A stretch of DNA of 15,895 nucleotides from Acidimicrobiia bacterium (GCA_019243595.1 JAFAUA010000159.1:1-15895), one strand, 5' to 3'. Counted from the stretch's first letter, positions 6,666 through 15,895 are shown. Numbers and translations: made by a program. The notes: generated by a model from the sequence alone, not told the origin.

Positions 6666-8354
6666 GTGCGACCGTTCCAACGACACAAGGGCCTGATCGC
6701 GCTGACGACCGCTGCTGTTGCGGCCTCGGCGCTCTTCGCGTCCCTCGCGCAGCCGAAGGTCTTTCGAGCGACCGCGCTCGTGCGCGTCCCGAGCTCGACC
6801 CAGACCGCCGGCGAGATCACTTCTCTGCGCAGTGCGCGCCTGCGCGCCGCGGTGGCCGACCAAGCCGGGATCACGCCGAAGGTGTCGATCGAGCCGGCGT
6901 CGCAACCCGACGAAGTGCGCGTCATCGCGAAGGCCGACACGGCTCGCGGCGCCGCCGACCTGGCGAACGGATACGTCGCCGTCCACCTCGCGCAGATCCA
7001 CGACCAGCAGGTCGCCGCCACCGCGGGCCCGGCCGGCGATCTTCGAGCGCGCATCGCCGACGTCCAGCGCCAGCTCGATCCGATGGCCGCCGAAATCGCG
7101 GCGGCCCGCCCCTCGGCCGTCGGCGCGCTCGCCGCCCGCCGCGACACCTTGCAGCGCGAGGTCGCCGACCTCCAGGCCCAGCTCGACAGGCTGACGAGCG
7201 CGCCCGGTCCCGAGCTCGCGTCCGCGGCTCGTCCGCCGAGCTCCGCGTCATCGCCCCACCCGGTCCGCAACACGCTGATCGGCCTGCTCGCCGGCTTCGT
7301 CCTCGGCGTGCTCGTCGCGCTGTTCCTCGACTACCGCGTCTCCCGGCGCGCAGCGCAAGCCGACAGCGACACCGCTGAGCGTCAGCCGCCCCCGCCCCCG
7401 CTCGTGCCTGCCGCAGCGTCAGCGCCGCCGTTGGTGCCTGCCGCAGCGTCAGCGCCGCCGTTCGTGCCTGCCGCGGCGGCTTCTCCGCCGCCACCGGCGC
7501 CGGAGCCTGTCGCCGAGCCCGAGCCCGAGCCGCATCCGGAGCCGGAGCCGGAGCCCGAGCCGGTCGCCGTCGCTGAGCACGAAGAGGTCCCCGCGGTGGA
7601 ACGGTCCGGTCCGGGCGTTCCCGTGCTCGGGATGATTCCCGCCGTGCCGCAGTGGCGGGGCCAAGAGCGCCCGCTCCTGCGCCGCGACCAACCGACGTCG
7701 CCGGCGGCCGAGGCGTACCGCTCGCTGGCCGCCACGCTCCAGCACATCCTCCCGCACCGGTCACTGCGGAGCCTGGTTGTCACCAGCCCCGCCGCGGGCG
7801 ACGGTCGCACGACGGTCGTCGCCAACCTGGGCATCGTGCTCGCCCGCGCCGGCCGCACGGTCGTCGTCGTCGACTGCGACCTGCGCAACCCGCAGCTCCA
7901 CACGCTTTACGACCTCCCCAACGAGGCCGGCTTCACGTCAGTCCTGCGCGGCGAGGCGCCCCTGTCCCGCGCCGTGCAGGCAGTGCCGGGCGAGCCGAGG
8001 CTCCAGGTTCTGGCCGCCGGGCCGACACCTCCCGCGCCGGGCCAGTTGCTGTCGGCCCAGCGCACGGTCGAGGTGCTCGCCGCCCTCCAAGCCCAGGCCG
8101 ACGTCGTCGTCATCGACACCCCGACGATGGCGCCCACCAGCGACGCCGCGGTGGTCGCCTCCATCGCCGATGTCGCCCTCGTCATCGCTGGTGCCCCGTC
8201 TGGTCAGGCAGGAGAGCTGGCCCGCGCCGTCGACATCCTCGACACCGTCGACGGCCTGGTTGTCGGCGTCGTCCTCAACGCCGTCGCCGACGACGACCAA
8301 GACGGCCGCGTGGCGATGCTGCGGAGAGACATGCCCCGCGTTTCGCTCGCCTAG
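6666..8354 (+). CDS. Wzz/BY-kinase-like polysaccharide co-polymerase with degenerate P-loop
   Basis: A 562-residue protein fused like Wzc: N-terminal membrane helix (about 8-28), an extracytoplasmic Wzz-like part with a coiled-coil region (DLRARIADVQRQLDPMAAEI, and a second stretch near LQREVADLQAQLDRL), a second helix (about 203-222), a proline-rich linker (about 235-305), and a C-terminal MinD/BY-kinase domain. Such proteins set chain length and export of capsule or exopolysaccharide. Walker A reads PAAGDGRTT (375-383), with Arg381 where a Lys is expected. Walker A' is VVVVDCDLRNP and Walker B is VVVIDTPT. The C-terminus (LRRDMPRVSLA) has no tyrosine cluster. So kinase activity is doubtful. 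The GTG start has no ribosome site, but it is needed to include the first membrane helix. It lies 66 bases after tsaC and may have its own promoter. Confidence 0.85.
   Translation: MRPFQRHKGLIALTTAAVAASALFASLAQPKVFRATALVRVPSSTQTAGEITSLRSARLRAAVADQAGITPKVSIEPASQPDEVRVIAKADTARGAADLANGYVAVHLAQIHDQQVAATAGPAGDLRARIADVQRQLDPMAAEIAAARPSAVGALAARRDTLQREVADLQAQLDRLTSAPGPELASAARPPSSASSPHPVRNTLIGLLAGFVLGVLVALFLDYRVSRRAAQADSDTAERQPPPPPLVPAAASAPPLVPAAASAPPFVPAAAASPPPPAPEPVAEPEPEPHPEPEPEPEPVAVAEHEEVPAVERSGPGVPVLGMIPAVPQWRGQERPLLRRDQPTSPAAEAYRSLAATLQHILPHRSLRSLVVTSPAAGDGRTTVVANLGIVLARAGRTVVVVDCDLRNPQLHTLYDLPNEAGFTSVLRGEAPLSRAVQAVPGEPRLQVLAAGPTPPAPGQLLSAQRTVEVLAALQAQADVVVIDTPTMAPTSDAAVVASIADVALVIAGAPSGQAGELARAVDILDTVDGLVVGVVLNAVADDDQDGRVAMLRRDMPRVSLA
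7404..7480 (+). repeat. 30-base tandem repeat coding the Pro/Ala linker
   Basis: Units begin at 7404, 7434 and 7464 with a period of 30 bases (start GTGCCTGCCGCAGCGTCAGC). The first two are nearly identical and the third diverges after about 15 bases. They encode VPAAASAPPL-type decapeptides in the linker between membrane helix two and the kinase-like domain. The unit is a multiple of three, so gain or loss changes linker length without shifting frame. Confidence 0.85.
7515..7562 (+). repeat. Glu-Pro dipeptide repeat in the linker
   Basis: A run of six-base GAGCCC/GAGCCG units codes alternating Glu-Pro residues (EPEPEPHPEPEPEPEP), with one His replacing a Glu. It follows directly on the 30-base Pro/Ala repeats. 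Such (EP)n stretches form stiff extended spacers, as in TonB, which suggests a rigid arm holding the kinase-like domain away from the membrane. Confidence 0.8.
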
Positions 8355-8358
8355 AGCT

Positions 8359-8410
8359 CATTCTGAGGATGGATGTCGGCCTCATAGCCCGGACTTCCAC
8401 CCTCAGAATG
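8359..8410. terminator. 15-bp inverted repeat between convergent genes (bidirectional terminator or REP-like element)
   Basis: The left arm at 8359-8373 (CATTCTGAGGATGGA) pairs with the right arm at 8396-8410 (TCCACCCTCAGAATG). There is a single mismatch (A8369/C8400), leaving a 22-base centre that can form a small second stem. It fills nearly the whole 61-base gap between the co-polymerase stop (8354) and the thiolase stop (8416), so both transcripts meet it. There is no T-tract on either side, so it is not a classic intrinsic terminator; it could act with Rho, protect 3' ends, or be a dispersed palindromic repeat. Confidence 0.65.
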
Positions 8411-8415
8411 CGGAA

Positions 8416-9912
8416 TTAGGCGACGTCGATCTGGCCGCCGCTCTTGACGGTGGCGGGGCGGCCGACGAATTCCTCGAGGGTCATCGACTTCATTAGGCCG
8501 GGCTCGGTGGTATGGGCCCAGGTGCGGCGGCCGTCGGGGAGGAGGCAGGCGACGATGCCCATGGCGGGCTCGCCGTCGCGCTCGTGCATGACCGTGTAGG
8601 AGTCGATGGTGACCGGGCCGTCGTAGTCGGCGACCGCTTCTCGGCGCGGCAGGGCGTCGACCTCGTCCTGGGGGTGGGCGTGGCGGAAGCCGTTCGGAGG
8701 CGGCTCGGTCGAGTACGCGCCGATGGCGTGCTTGGTGACGTACCAGCCCAGCGCCGTGCACAGGCCCAACGAGCCGGGGTCGGCGCGGAGCACGTCGACC
8801 ATGGCCGCGATCGAGTGGGTGACGTAGTTGTTGCCGGGACCCCCCGCGAAGCTGAGGCCGCCGGTGACGGTCAGCGGGCGGTCGGGCTCGTCGAGGCCGA
8901 GGCCGAGCTCCTGGGCGCCGATCTGCACGGCGGAAGGGAAGCACGAGTAGAGGTCGACGTGGGCGACGTCGTCGATGCCGATGCCGGCCAGCGAGAGGGC
9001 CTGCTGTCCGTTAAGGCGGATGGCAGGCGAGGAGTGCAGGTTGTCGCGCTCGGACACGAACCAGTGGTCGTGGGCGTCGGAACCGGACCACGGGAACACC
9101 CACTTGTCCTCGGGTACGCCCGCGGCCCGGGCGGCTTCCACCGAGCACACGATGAGCGCCGCCGACTGGTCGGTGTCGAGGTTGGCGTTCATGGCCTTCG
9201 GATACGGGAACCCGATCCAGCGGTTCTCGGCGGTGACGGTGCCGATCTCGTCGGCCGTCTTCTCGTCTCTGAACCACGCGTGCGGATTGCGGGCTGCCAC
9301 CGAGCTGAACCGCGACCACAGCGCGGCGATCTTCTGCTGGTGCTCGTCGATCGACTCGCCGGCTGCGGCACGCAGGGCGTTCTCGAACACCGGGTACACC
9401 TGGATCGGCAGCATGATCGAGCGCGCCATCTCCAGGTCGCTGACGCCCGGCCGGTCCTCGCCGAGCACGAACGTCGGCTCGACGTCGGCGGGCTGCTGCT
9501 CCCAGTCGAGATGGATCTTGGCCTTGCGCGAGCGCAGGCGCGTGTACATCGCCTCGGCGCCGGCGATCAGGGCGACGTCGAGCTCGCCATCCTGGATGGC
9601 GACTGCGGTGTTGTTGAGCAGCGCCTGGGGACTGTTGCCACCGGCCGTGGTGACGACCGTCTGCCGTGGCGAGGCGCCGAGGCGGGCAGCCACCATCGAT
9701 CCCGGGTCGCTGTAGCGCCACGAGAGCATGGAGACGATCCGCACGCTGTCGGCCCGCGCCAGCAGCGAGCTGCCCGGTCCGGCGTCGTCGGCCGCCAGCC
9801 GCAGGACGTCGGCCATCATGTCGACCGGCGACGTCGACGTCGCCGGATCCTCGGGGCGTCGCAGTGTCTGCGCGACGCCGACCACAACAGGTGTTCGAGG
9901 GTCGATCGCCAT
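8416..9912 (-). CDS. Thiolase-like protein type 1 (annotated class: acetyl-CoA acetyltransferase)
   Basis: A 498-residue thiolase-fold protein. The N-terminal half carries TPVVVGVAQ and GGNSPQALLNNTAVAI, the place where true thiolases have the nucleophilic cysteine. The second half has LYSCFPSAVQIGAQELGL where the HEAF/NEAF motif is expected, and GGLSFAGGPGNNYVTHSIA in place of the CxGGG region. The C-terminal about 80 residues (DYDGPVTIDSYTVMHERDG onward) match the extra C-terminal domain of actinobacterial thiolase-like type 1 proteins, for which standard thiolase activity is doubtful. A role in acyl-CoA or steroid/fatty acid metabolism is inference. ATG 9912 begins the usual IDPRTPVVVG start; an in-frame ATG at 9939 is possible. 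It runs against all its neighbours and has no functional link to them. Confidence 0.85.
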   Translation of the reverse strand: MAIDPRTPVVVGVAQTLRRPEDPATSTSPVDMMADVLRLAADDAGPGSSLLARADSVRIVSMLSWRYSDPGSMVAARLGASPRQTVVTTAGGNSPQALLNNTAVAIQDGELDVALIAGAEAMYTRLRSRKAKIHLDWEQQPADVEPTFVLGEDRPGVSDLEMARSIMLPIQVYPVFENALRAAAGESIDEHQQKIAALWSRFSSVAARNPHAWFRDEKTADEIGTVTAENRWIGFPYPKAMNANLDTDQSAALIVCSVEAARAAGVPEDKWVFPWSGSDAHDHWFVSERDNLHSSPAIRLNGQQALSLAGIGIDDVAHVDLYSCFPSAVQIGAQELGLGLDEPDRPLTVTGGLSFAGGPGNNYVTHSIAAMVDVLRADPGSLGLCTALGWYVTKHAIGAYSTEPPPNGFRHAHPQDEVDALPRREAVADYDGPVTIDSYTVMHERDGEPAMGIVACLLPDGRRTWAHTTEPGLMKSMTLEEFVGRPATVKSGGQIDVA

Positions 9913-9951
9913 GGCGGGGGGAGCGTACCGAGGCGCCATAAGGTTGAGCCC

Positions 9952-10515
9952 ATCGAGGTCCTCTTCCTGTGCACCGGCAACATCTGCCGCTCGCCCATGG
10001 CCGAGGCGCTCCTGCGACACCGGCTAGAAGGGCGGACGGTCGACGTGCGCGTCGGTTCCGCCGGACTCCGACTGGTCGGTGAGCGGGCGAGCGCCCACGG
10101 GGTGGACGTGCTGGCCGACCGCGGCATCGACATGTCCGCCCACCGCAGCCGGATCTTCGACCGCGACCTGTTGGAGGACGCCGACCTGGCCATCGCCATG
10201 TCCCGGGAGCACCTGCGCGAGGCCGTGCTCGCCCTGCCCGACATCTGGCCGCGGGCGTTCACGCTCAAGGAGCTGGTGCGCCGCGGCTCGGCAATCGGCA
10301 TCCGGGCGCCCGGCGAGTCGATCGACGCCTGGCTGTCCCGCGCCCACGCCGGCCGGCAGCGCGCCGACCTCCTGGGCCAGTCGCCCGACGACGACATCGA
10401 CGACCCCATCGGCCTTCCCCGGAGCGCCTACGAGCGGACGGCCGACGAGCTCAGCGGCCTGATCGACCACCTGGTCGATCTCATGTGGCCTGCCGCGGCG
10501 GTGGAAAGCGCCTAA
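9952..10515 (+). CDS. Low-molecular-weight protein-tyrosine phosphatase family protein; ATC start
   Basis: About 187 residues. The phosphate loop C7-T-G-N-I-C-R13-S with SPMAEALL following is the CX5R(S/T) signature, and the general-acid Asp is probably in DDPIGLP near the C-terminus. The position held by Thr11 in the arginine phosphatase YwlE is Ile11 here, the residue typical of tyrosine phosphatases. No ATG, GTG or TTG is in frame before the P-loop. ATC 9952 is chosen because the reading then aligns residue for residue with the YwlE N-terminus (MDIIFVCTGN) and AAGG lies eight bases upstream. The protein is longer than the usual 150 residues, with a middle insertion (around [18 protein letters not shown]). 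rpiB follows after three bases. It may dephosphorylate envelope-polysaccharide proteins, but the target is unknown. Confidence 0.85.
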   Translation: MEVLFLCTGNICRSPMAEALLRHRLEGRTVDVRVGSAGLRLVGERASAHGVDVLADRGIDMSAHRSRIFDRDLLEDADLAIAMSREHLREAVLALPDIWPRAFTLKELVRRGSAIGIRAPGESIDAWLSRAHAGRQRADLLGQSPDDDIDDPIGLPRSAYERTADELSGLIDHLVDLMWPAAAVESA

Positions 10516-10518
10516 GAG

Positions 10519-10961
10519 ATGCGCGTCGCCATCGGGTCCGACCATGCGGGGTACGAGCTCAAGCAGCACGTCATCGACTGGCTGAAGACCCAGGGCCACG
10601 ACGTCGACGACCGGGGCACCCACAGCACCGAGCCCGTCGACTACCCGCCGATCTGTGCCGACGTGGCCCGGCAGGTCGCGCAGGGCGACGCCGATCGGGG
10701 TGTCGTCCTCGGCGGCAGCGGCCAGGGGGAGCAGATCGCCGCCAACAAGGTCCACGGCATCCGCGCCGCCCTGTGCAACGACCTCTACGCGGCCAAGTAC
10801 TCGCGCCTGCACAACGATGCCAACGTCCTGTCGATCGGCGGGCGCGTCGTGGGCACCGGCTTGGCCGACGAGATCCTGGAGACGTGGTTCGCCACCGAGT
10901 TCCAGGGCGGCCGCCACGTCCCGCGCATCGAGCAGATCAGAGAGATCGAGGAGAGCAACTG

Positions 10962-10962
<1 letters not shown>
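10519..10962 (+). CDS. rpiB: Ribose-5-phosphate isomerase B, mycobacterial type
   Basis: A 147-residue enzyme interconverting ribose 5-phosphate and ribulose 5-phosphate in the pentose phosphate pathway. The N-terminus [15 protein letters not shown] and the anion loop [13 protein letters not shown] are diagnostic of RpiB/LacA. The general-base Cys of the E. coli enzyme is Gly here (residue 65 area), while Glu71 in GQGEQ matches the catalytic Glu described for the M. tuberculosis enzyme, so the active site is of that type. [15 protein letters not shown] is the conserved phosphate/His region. Start ATG is three bases after the phosphatase stop; the stop TGA overlaps the glyA ATG (TGATG), giving strong coupling. 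Confidence 0.96.
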
Positions 10963-12206
<1,244 letters not shown>

Positions 12207-12210
12207 CCGC

Positions 12211-13389
12211 TTGCTGCGCTACCTGATCGTCTTCGCAGTGGCCGGGGGGGTGACCTACGGGGCCACGCCGCTCGTCCGAAGACTCGCCGTGCGCATCGGC
12301 GCCGTCGTCTATCCCGATGAGCGCCGCGTGCACACGGCACCGCTCCCGACGATCGGGGGCACGGCGATGTTCTTGGCCTTCCTCGTCGCCATGGCGGTCG
12401 CCGCCGCCCTGCCCGGGTTCAAGTCGGTGTTCACCGGCTCGTCGGAACCCATCGGCGTGATCATCGCCGCCGCCATCATCTTCGGCGTCGGCTTCCTCGA
12501 CGACCTCCGTGAGGTGTCGGCGCCGGCCAAGGTCGCCGGCCAGGTGCTCGCCGCCTGCGCCCTCGGCTTGGCGGGCGTGACGATGTTCTACTTCCGCATC
12601 CCCTTCGCCGACTTCGTCGTCCTGTCGCCCGACCTCGGCTTCCTCGTCACGGTCCTGTGGGTGGTCGTGATGGCCAACGCCGTCAACCTCATCGACGGCC
12701 TCGACGGTCTCGCCGCTGGCGTCGTGGCGATCGCCGCCGGTGCCTTCTTCCTCTACGCCAACCGTCTGTCCGACGCCGGGTTGCTCGCACCCGACAACAT
12801 CGGCCCACTGATCGCCGTGATTGCCTGCGGCGTGTGCCTCGGGTTCCTGCCCCACAACTTCCACCCGTCGAAGATCATCATGGGCGACGCCGGTGCTCTT
12901 CTCCTCGGTCTGCTGATGGCGTCGACGACGGTCACCGTCGGCGGACGCACGGCCGACCAATTCAGCGGTCAGACCTACTTCTTCTTCGCCCCCCTGGTGA
13001 TCCCGTTCTTCATCCTCGGGGTGCCGATGATCGACACCCTCTTCGCGATCGTGCGCCGGGCCATGAAGCGGGCGTCGCTCTCTCAAGCCGACAAGGAGCA
13101 CCTCCACCATCGCCTCATGCGCCTCGGTCATGGCCAGCGCCGCTCGGTCGTGATCCTCTGGGCGTGGACGGCGGTGCTGTCGCTCGTCGTCCTTTTCCCG
13201 ACCTACACCAACACCGGCAACGCCATCGTCCTGCCCGCCATCGCGGGCCTGGCGGTGGCCCTCTACACGCTGTTCCACCCCGGCGTCCGGCGCAACGGAC
13301 AGGTCCGGGAAGTGCCCACTGTGCCGCCCGCGGCGACGCCTGCGAACGGCCGTCGCGGCGATTTGCGACCTCCGGCGAGGCTCCCCTAG
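12211..13389 (+). CDS. wecA: WecA/TagO-type polyprenyl-phosphate glycosyl-1-phosphate transferase
   Basis: A 392-residue polytopic membrane enzyme of the PNPT family. It would transfer a sugar-1-phosphate (usually GlcNAc-1-P from UDP-GlcNAc) to undecaprenyl or decaprenyl phosphate, the first lipid-linked step for arabinogalactan-type linkers, teichoic acids or other envelope glycans. Motifs: PDERRVHTAPLPTIGG in the first loop, FLDDLREV with the DD pair at 97-98, NAVNLIDGLDGL with D162 and D165, MGDAGALLLG, and the HLHHRL motif at 297-302. Around ten hydrophobic helices are visible. A charged Pro-rich tail of about 35 residues follows the last helix. The start TTG 12211 is four bases after glyA and fits the first membrane helix. 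In mycobacteria wecA (rfe) also precedes the atp operon. The exact sugar is inferred from the family. Confidence 0.93.
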   Translation: MLRYLIVFAVAGGVTYGATPLVRRLAVRIGAVVYPDERRVHTAPLPTIGGTAMFLAFLVAMAVAAALPGFKSVFTGSSEPIGVIIAAAIIFGVGFLDDLREVSAPAKVAGQVLAACALGLAGVTMFYFRIPFADFVVLSPDLGFLVTVLWVVVMANAVNLIDGLDGLAAGVVAIAAGAFFLYANRLSDAGLLAPDNIGPLIAVIACGVCLGFLPHNFHPSKIIMGDAGALLLGLLMASTTVTVGGRTADQFSGQTYFFFAPLVIPFFILGVPMIDTLFAIVRRAMKRASLSQADKEHLHHRLMRLGHGQRRSVVILWAWTAVLSLVVLFPTYTNTGNAIVLPAIAGLAVALYTLFHPGVRRNGQVREVPTVPPAATPANGRRGDLRPPARLP

Positions 13390-13392
13390 TTT
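13363..13392 (+). promoter_or_regulatory. Possible promoter for the ATP synthase operon
   Basis: TTGCGA (13363-13368), an 18-base spacer and TAGTTT (13387-13392) resemble a sigma70-type -35/-10 pair, with the -10 overlapping the wecA stop. Transcription would start near 13399, about 50 bases before atpZ. The match is partial, so this is a candidate only; read-through from wecA is equally possible. Confidence 0.3.
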
Positions 13393-13409
13393 CGGCCCCA
13401 CACAACAGA

Positions 13410-13429
13410 GGTTTCGGGCACCCGAAACC
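13410..13429 (+). promoter_or_regulatory. Perfect 8-bp hairpin in the atp operon leader
   Basis: GGTTTCGG (13410-13417), loop GCAC, CCGAAACC (13422-13429). It lies between wecA and atpZ, nine bases before the GGGAGGGG ribosome site. A second copy of GTTTCGG at 13389-13395 could pair with the same 3' arm. No T-tract follows, so it is not a standard terminator. It may be an RNA processing or stability element, or a protein-binding dyad. Confidence 0.5.
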
Positions 13430-13448
13430 AGCGAGGTGGGAGGGGTCG

Positions 13449-13714
13449 TTGGACCTGGCGAAGTGGAGCCGGCAAGCCGCAGGCGGCGGGACTGCCAACG
13501 CCGTGGCGGACGGCTTCTCCAAGGCCGTGGAGTTCGTGGCCACGCCAATGCTGTGCGGGGCGGGCGGCTACTTCCTCGACCGCTGGGTCGGCACGAGCCC
13601 GATCTTCACCATCGTCCTGTTCCTCTGGGCTCTCAGCGTGACGGTCGGCATGACGGTCCGGGACTACAACGCCAAGATGAAGGCCGAGGACGATCGCCTA
13701 ATGGGGAGAGCCAA

Positions 13715-13718
<4 letters not shown>
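13449..13718 (+). CDS. AtpZ-like small membrane protein of the ATP synthase operon
   Basis: An 89-residue protein with two membrane helices: about 28-46 (FVATPMLCGAGGYFLDRWVG) and about 50-70 (PIFTIVLFLWALSVTVGMTV). The helix-hairpin pattern G-x-x-LDRWxGTxP is that of AtpZ/F1Fo 'gene 1' proteins. AtpZ and AtpI are reported to assist c-ring assembly or Mg2+/Ca2+ supply. The start is TTG 13449, preceded by GGAGG at five bases; no ATG fits. The stop TGA overlaps the GTG of the next gene (GTGA). The family call rests on size, topology, motif and position. Confidence 0.8.
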
Positions 13719-15203
<1,485 letters not shown>

Positions 15204-15212
15204 GAGCACGTC

Positions 15213-15895
15213 ATGCGCATCAGGAGGGCAATCCTCGCCGGCGCCATCGGCATCGGGTCGCTCGGTGCCCTGGCCGTGGTCGCGGCGCCCGCGTTCGCTC
15301 AGGACGCGCCGCCGACGACGACGATCGAGAACACGGGCAACGGCACCGGTGGCAACGAGACCACGTCGGCGACCGTCAAGCCCAAGACGACCGCCAAGGA
15401 GTGCATCGACAAGCTCGAGAACGGCGGCAAGATCGACGACTGCCAGAAGGCGCCGAGCCCGATCTTGCCCGCGGCCAACGAGCTGATCTGGGGTGGCATC
15501 TCCTTCGTCATCCTGTTCATCTTCCTGGCCCGGGTCGGCTACCCCGCCATCAAGAAGGGCATGGACGGCCGCGCCGAGAAGATCCGTACGAGCATCGACG
15601 AGGCCGAGCAGGCCCGCGGCGACGCCCAGCGCATCCTCGAGGAATACCAGCGCCAGCTGGCCGACGCACGGTCGGAGTCCGCTCGCATCATCGAGGAGGC
15701 CCGCCAGGCGGCCGACCGCCTGCGCCAGGACCTCAAGCGTCAGGCCGAGACCGAGGTCGGCGATCTCCGGGCCCGCGCCCAGGAGGACATCCAGGCCCAG
15801 GTCCAGCGGGCCATGGCCGACCTCCAGGGTCGCGTCGGCGAGCTCGCCATCGAGCTGGCCGAGAAGGTCGTGGAGCGCAGCCTCGACCGCGAGAC
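15213..15895 (+). CDS. atpF: F1Fo ATP synthase subunit b with signal peptide and exported extension (3' truncated)
   Basis: The first 227 residues are in the window. The recognisable b subunit starts near residue 85: membrane helix about 91-107 (LIWGGISFVILFIFLARVG), then a long charged coiled coil (EKIRTSIDEAEQARGDAQRI and onward) forming the peripheral stalk. Before it lies an unusual extension. It is a classic signal peptide (MRIRRAILAGAIGIGSLGAL, cleavage likely after AFA at 29) followed by about 60 Thr/Gly/Asn/Lys-rich residues with Cys64 and Cys77. Topology remains consistent: exported N-terminus, one helix, cytoplasmic stalk. ATG 15213 has TAGGAG seven bases upstream, which supports this start over a shorter one. 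The gene continues beyond the right edge. Confidence 0.95.
   Translation, partial: MRIRRAILAGAIGIGSLGALAVVAAPAFAQDAPPTTTIENTGNGTGGNETTSATVKPKTTAKECIDKLENGGKIDDCQKAPSPILPAANELIWGGISFVILFIFLARVGYPAIKKGMDGRAEKIRTSIDEAEQARGDAQRILEEYQRQLADARSESARIIEEARQAADRLRQDLKRQAETEVGDLRARAQEDIQAQVQRAMADLQGRVGELAIELAEKVVERSLDRE

Noticed and set aside
7382..7903. Minus-strand Ser/Gly repeat protein
   Set aside because: It is the antisense reading of the Glu-Pro and Pro/Ala repeats of the co-polymerase linker; there is no independent support.
8512..9951. Upstream extension of the phosphatase frame
   Set aside because: It is antisense to the thiolase-like gene and reads as low-complexity Val/Gly/Arg/Asp. It exists only because the frame has no stop.

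Overview
The window is a GC-rich (about 70% by eye) bacterial chromosome segment. It carries a housekeeping gene order typical of Actinomycetota: rho, rpmE, prfA, prmC, tsaC (YrdC/Sua5 type), then wecA-like, atpZ/atpI, atpB, atpE, atpF. The same backbone is found in mycobacteria. The extra block low-molecular-weight phosphatase, rpiB, glyA recalls the Bacillus ywlE-ywlF-glyA order that also sits upstream of the ATP synthase operon. GC content, the long Gln/Arg-rich insert in Rho, a mycobacterial-type RpiB and a TLP1-like thiolase suggest a deep-branching actinobacterium, perhaps Acidimicrobiia. The lineage is inference; no marker for it is decisive here.

Layout. Bases 1-904 (minus strand) hold the start of an ABC permease gene and its complete ATPase gene, diverging from rho across a 183-base intergenic region. 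Bases 1088-6599 (plus strand) form a tightly packed transcription/translation run: rho, rpmE, an unrecognised conserved-looking gene, prfA, prmC, tsaC, with stop/start overlaps of the GTGA and TTGA kind. Bases 6600-9951 look like an accessory block interrupting the old operon: a Wzz/BY-kinase-like polysaccharide co-polymerase (plus), a strong inverted repeat, and a convergent thiolase-like gene (minus). Bases 9952-13389 (plus) carry the LMW phosphatase, rpiB, glyA and a WecA/TagO-type glycosyl-1-phosphate transferase. Bases 13449 to the end begin the F1Fo ATP synthase operon (atpZ, atpI, atpB, atpE, 5' part of atpF), preceded by a possible promoter and a clean hairpin.

Functional links. The first run makes the termination factor, a ribosomal protein, release factor 1, its GGQ-methylase and the t6A tRNA enzyme. 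The middle of the window gathers three envelope-polysaccharide parts that usually work together: a chain-length/BY-kinase protein, a tyrosine-phosphatase-like protein and a lipid-carrier glycosyl-1-phosphate transferase.

Points of interest: a Ser-to-Gly change in the bicyclomycin pocket of Rho; a BY-kinase with an Arg in place of the P-loop Lys and no tyrosine tail; two genes with no normal start codon; a 15-bp inverted repeat between convergent genes; and an ATP synthase b subunit with a cleavable-looking signal peptide and a two-cysteine exported extension. I did not find a clearly novel multi-gene system, nor any rRNA, tRNA, CRISPR array or insertion sequence.
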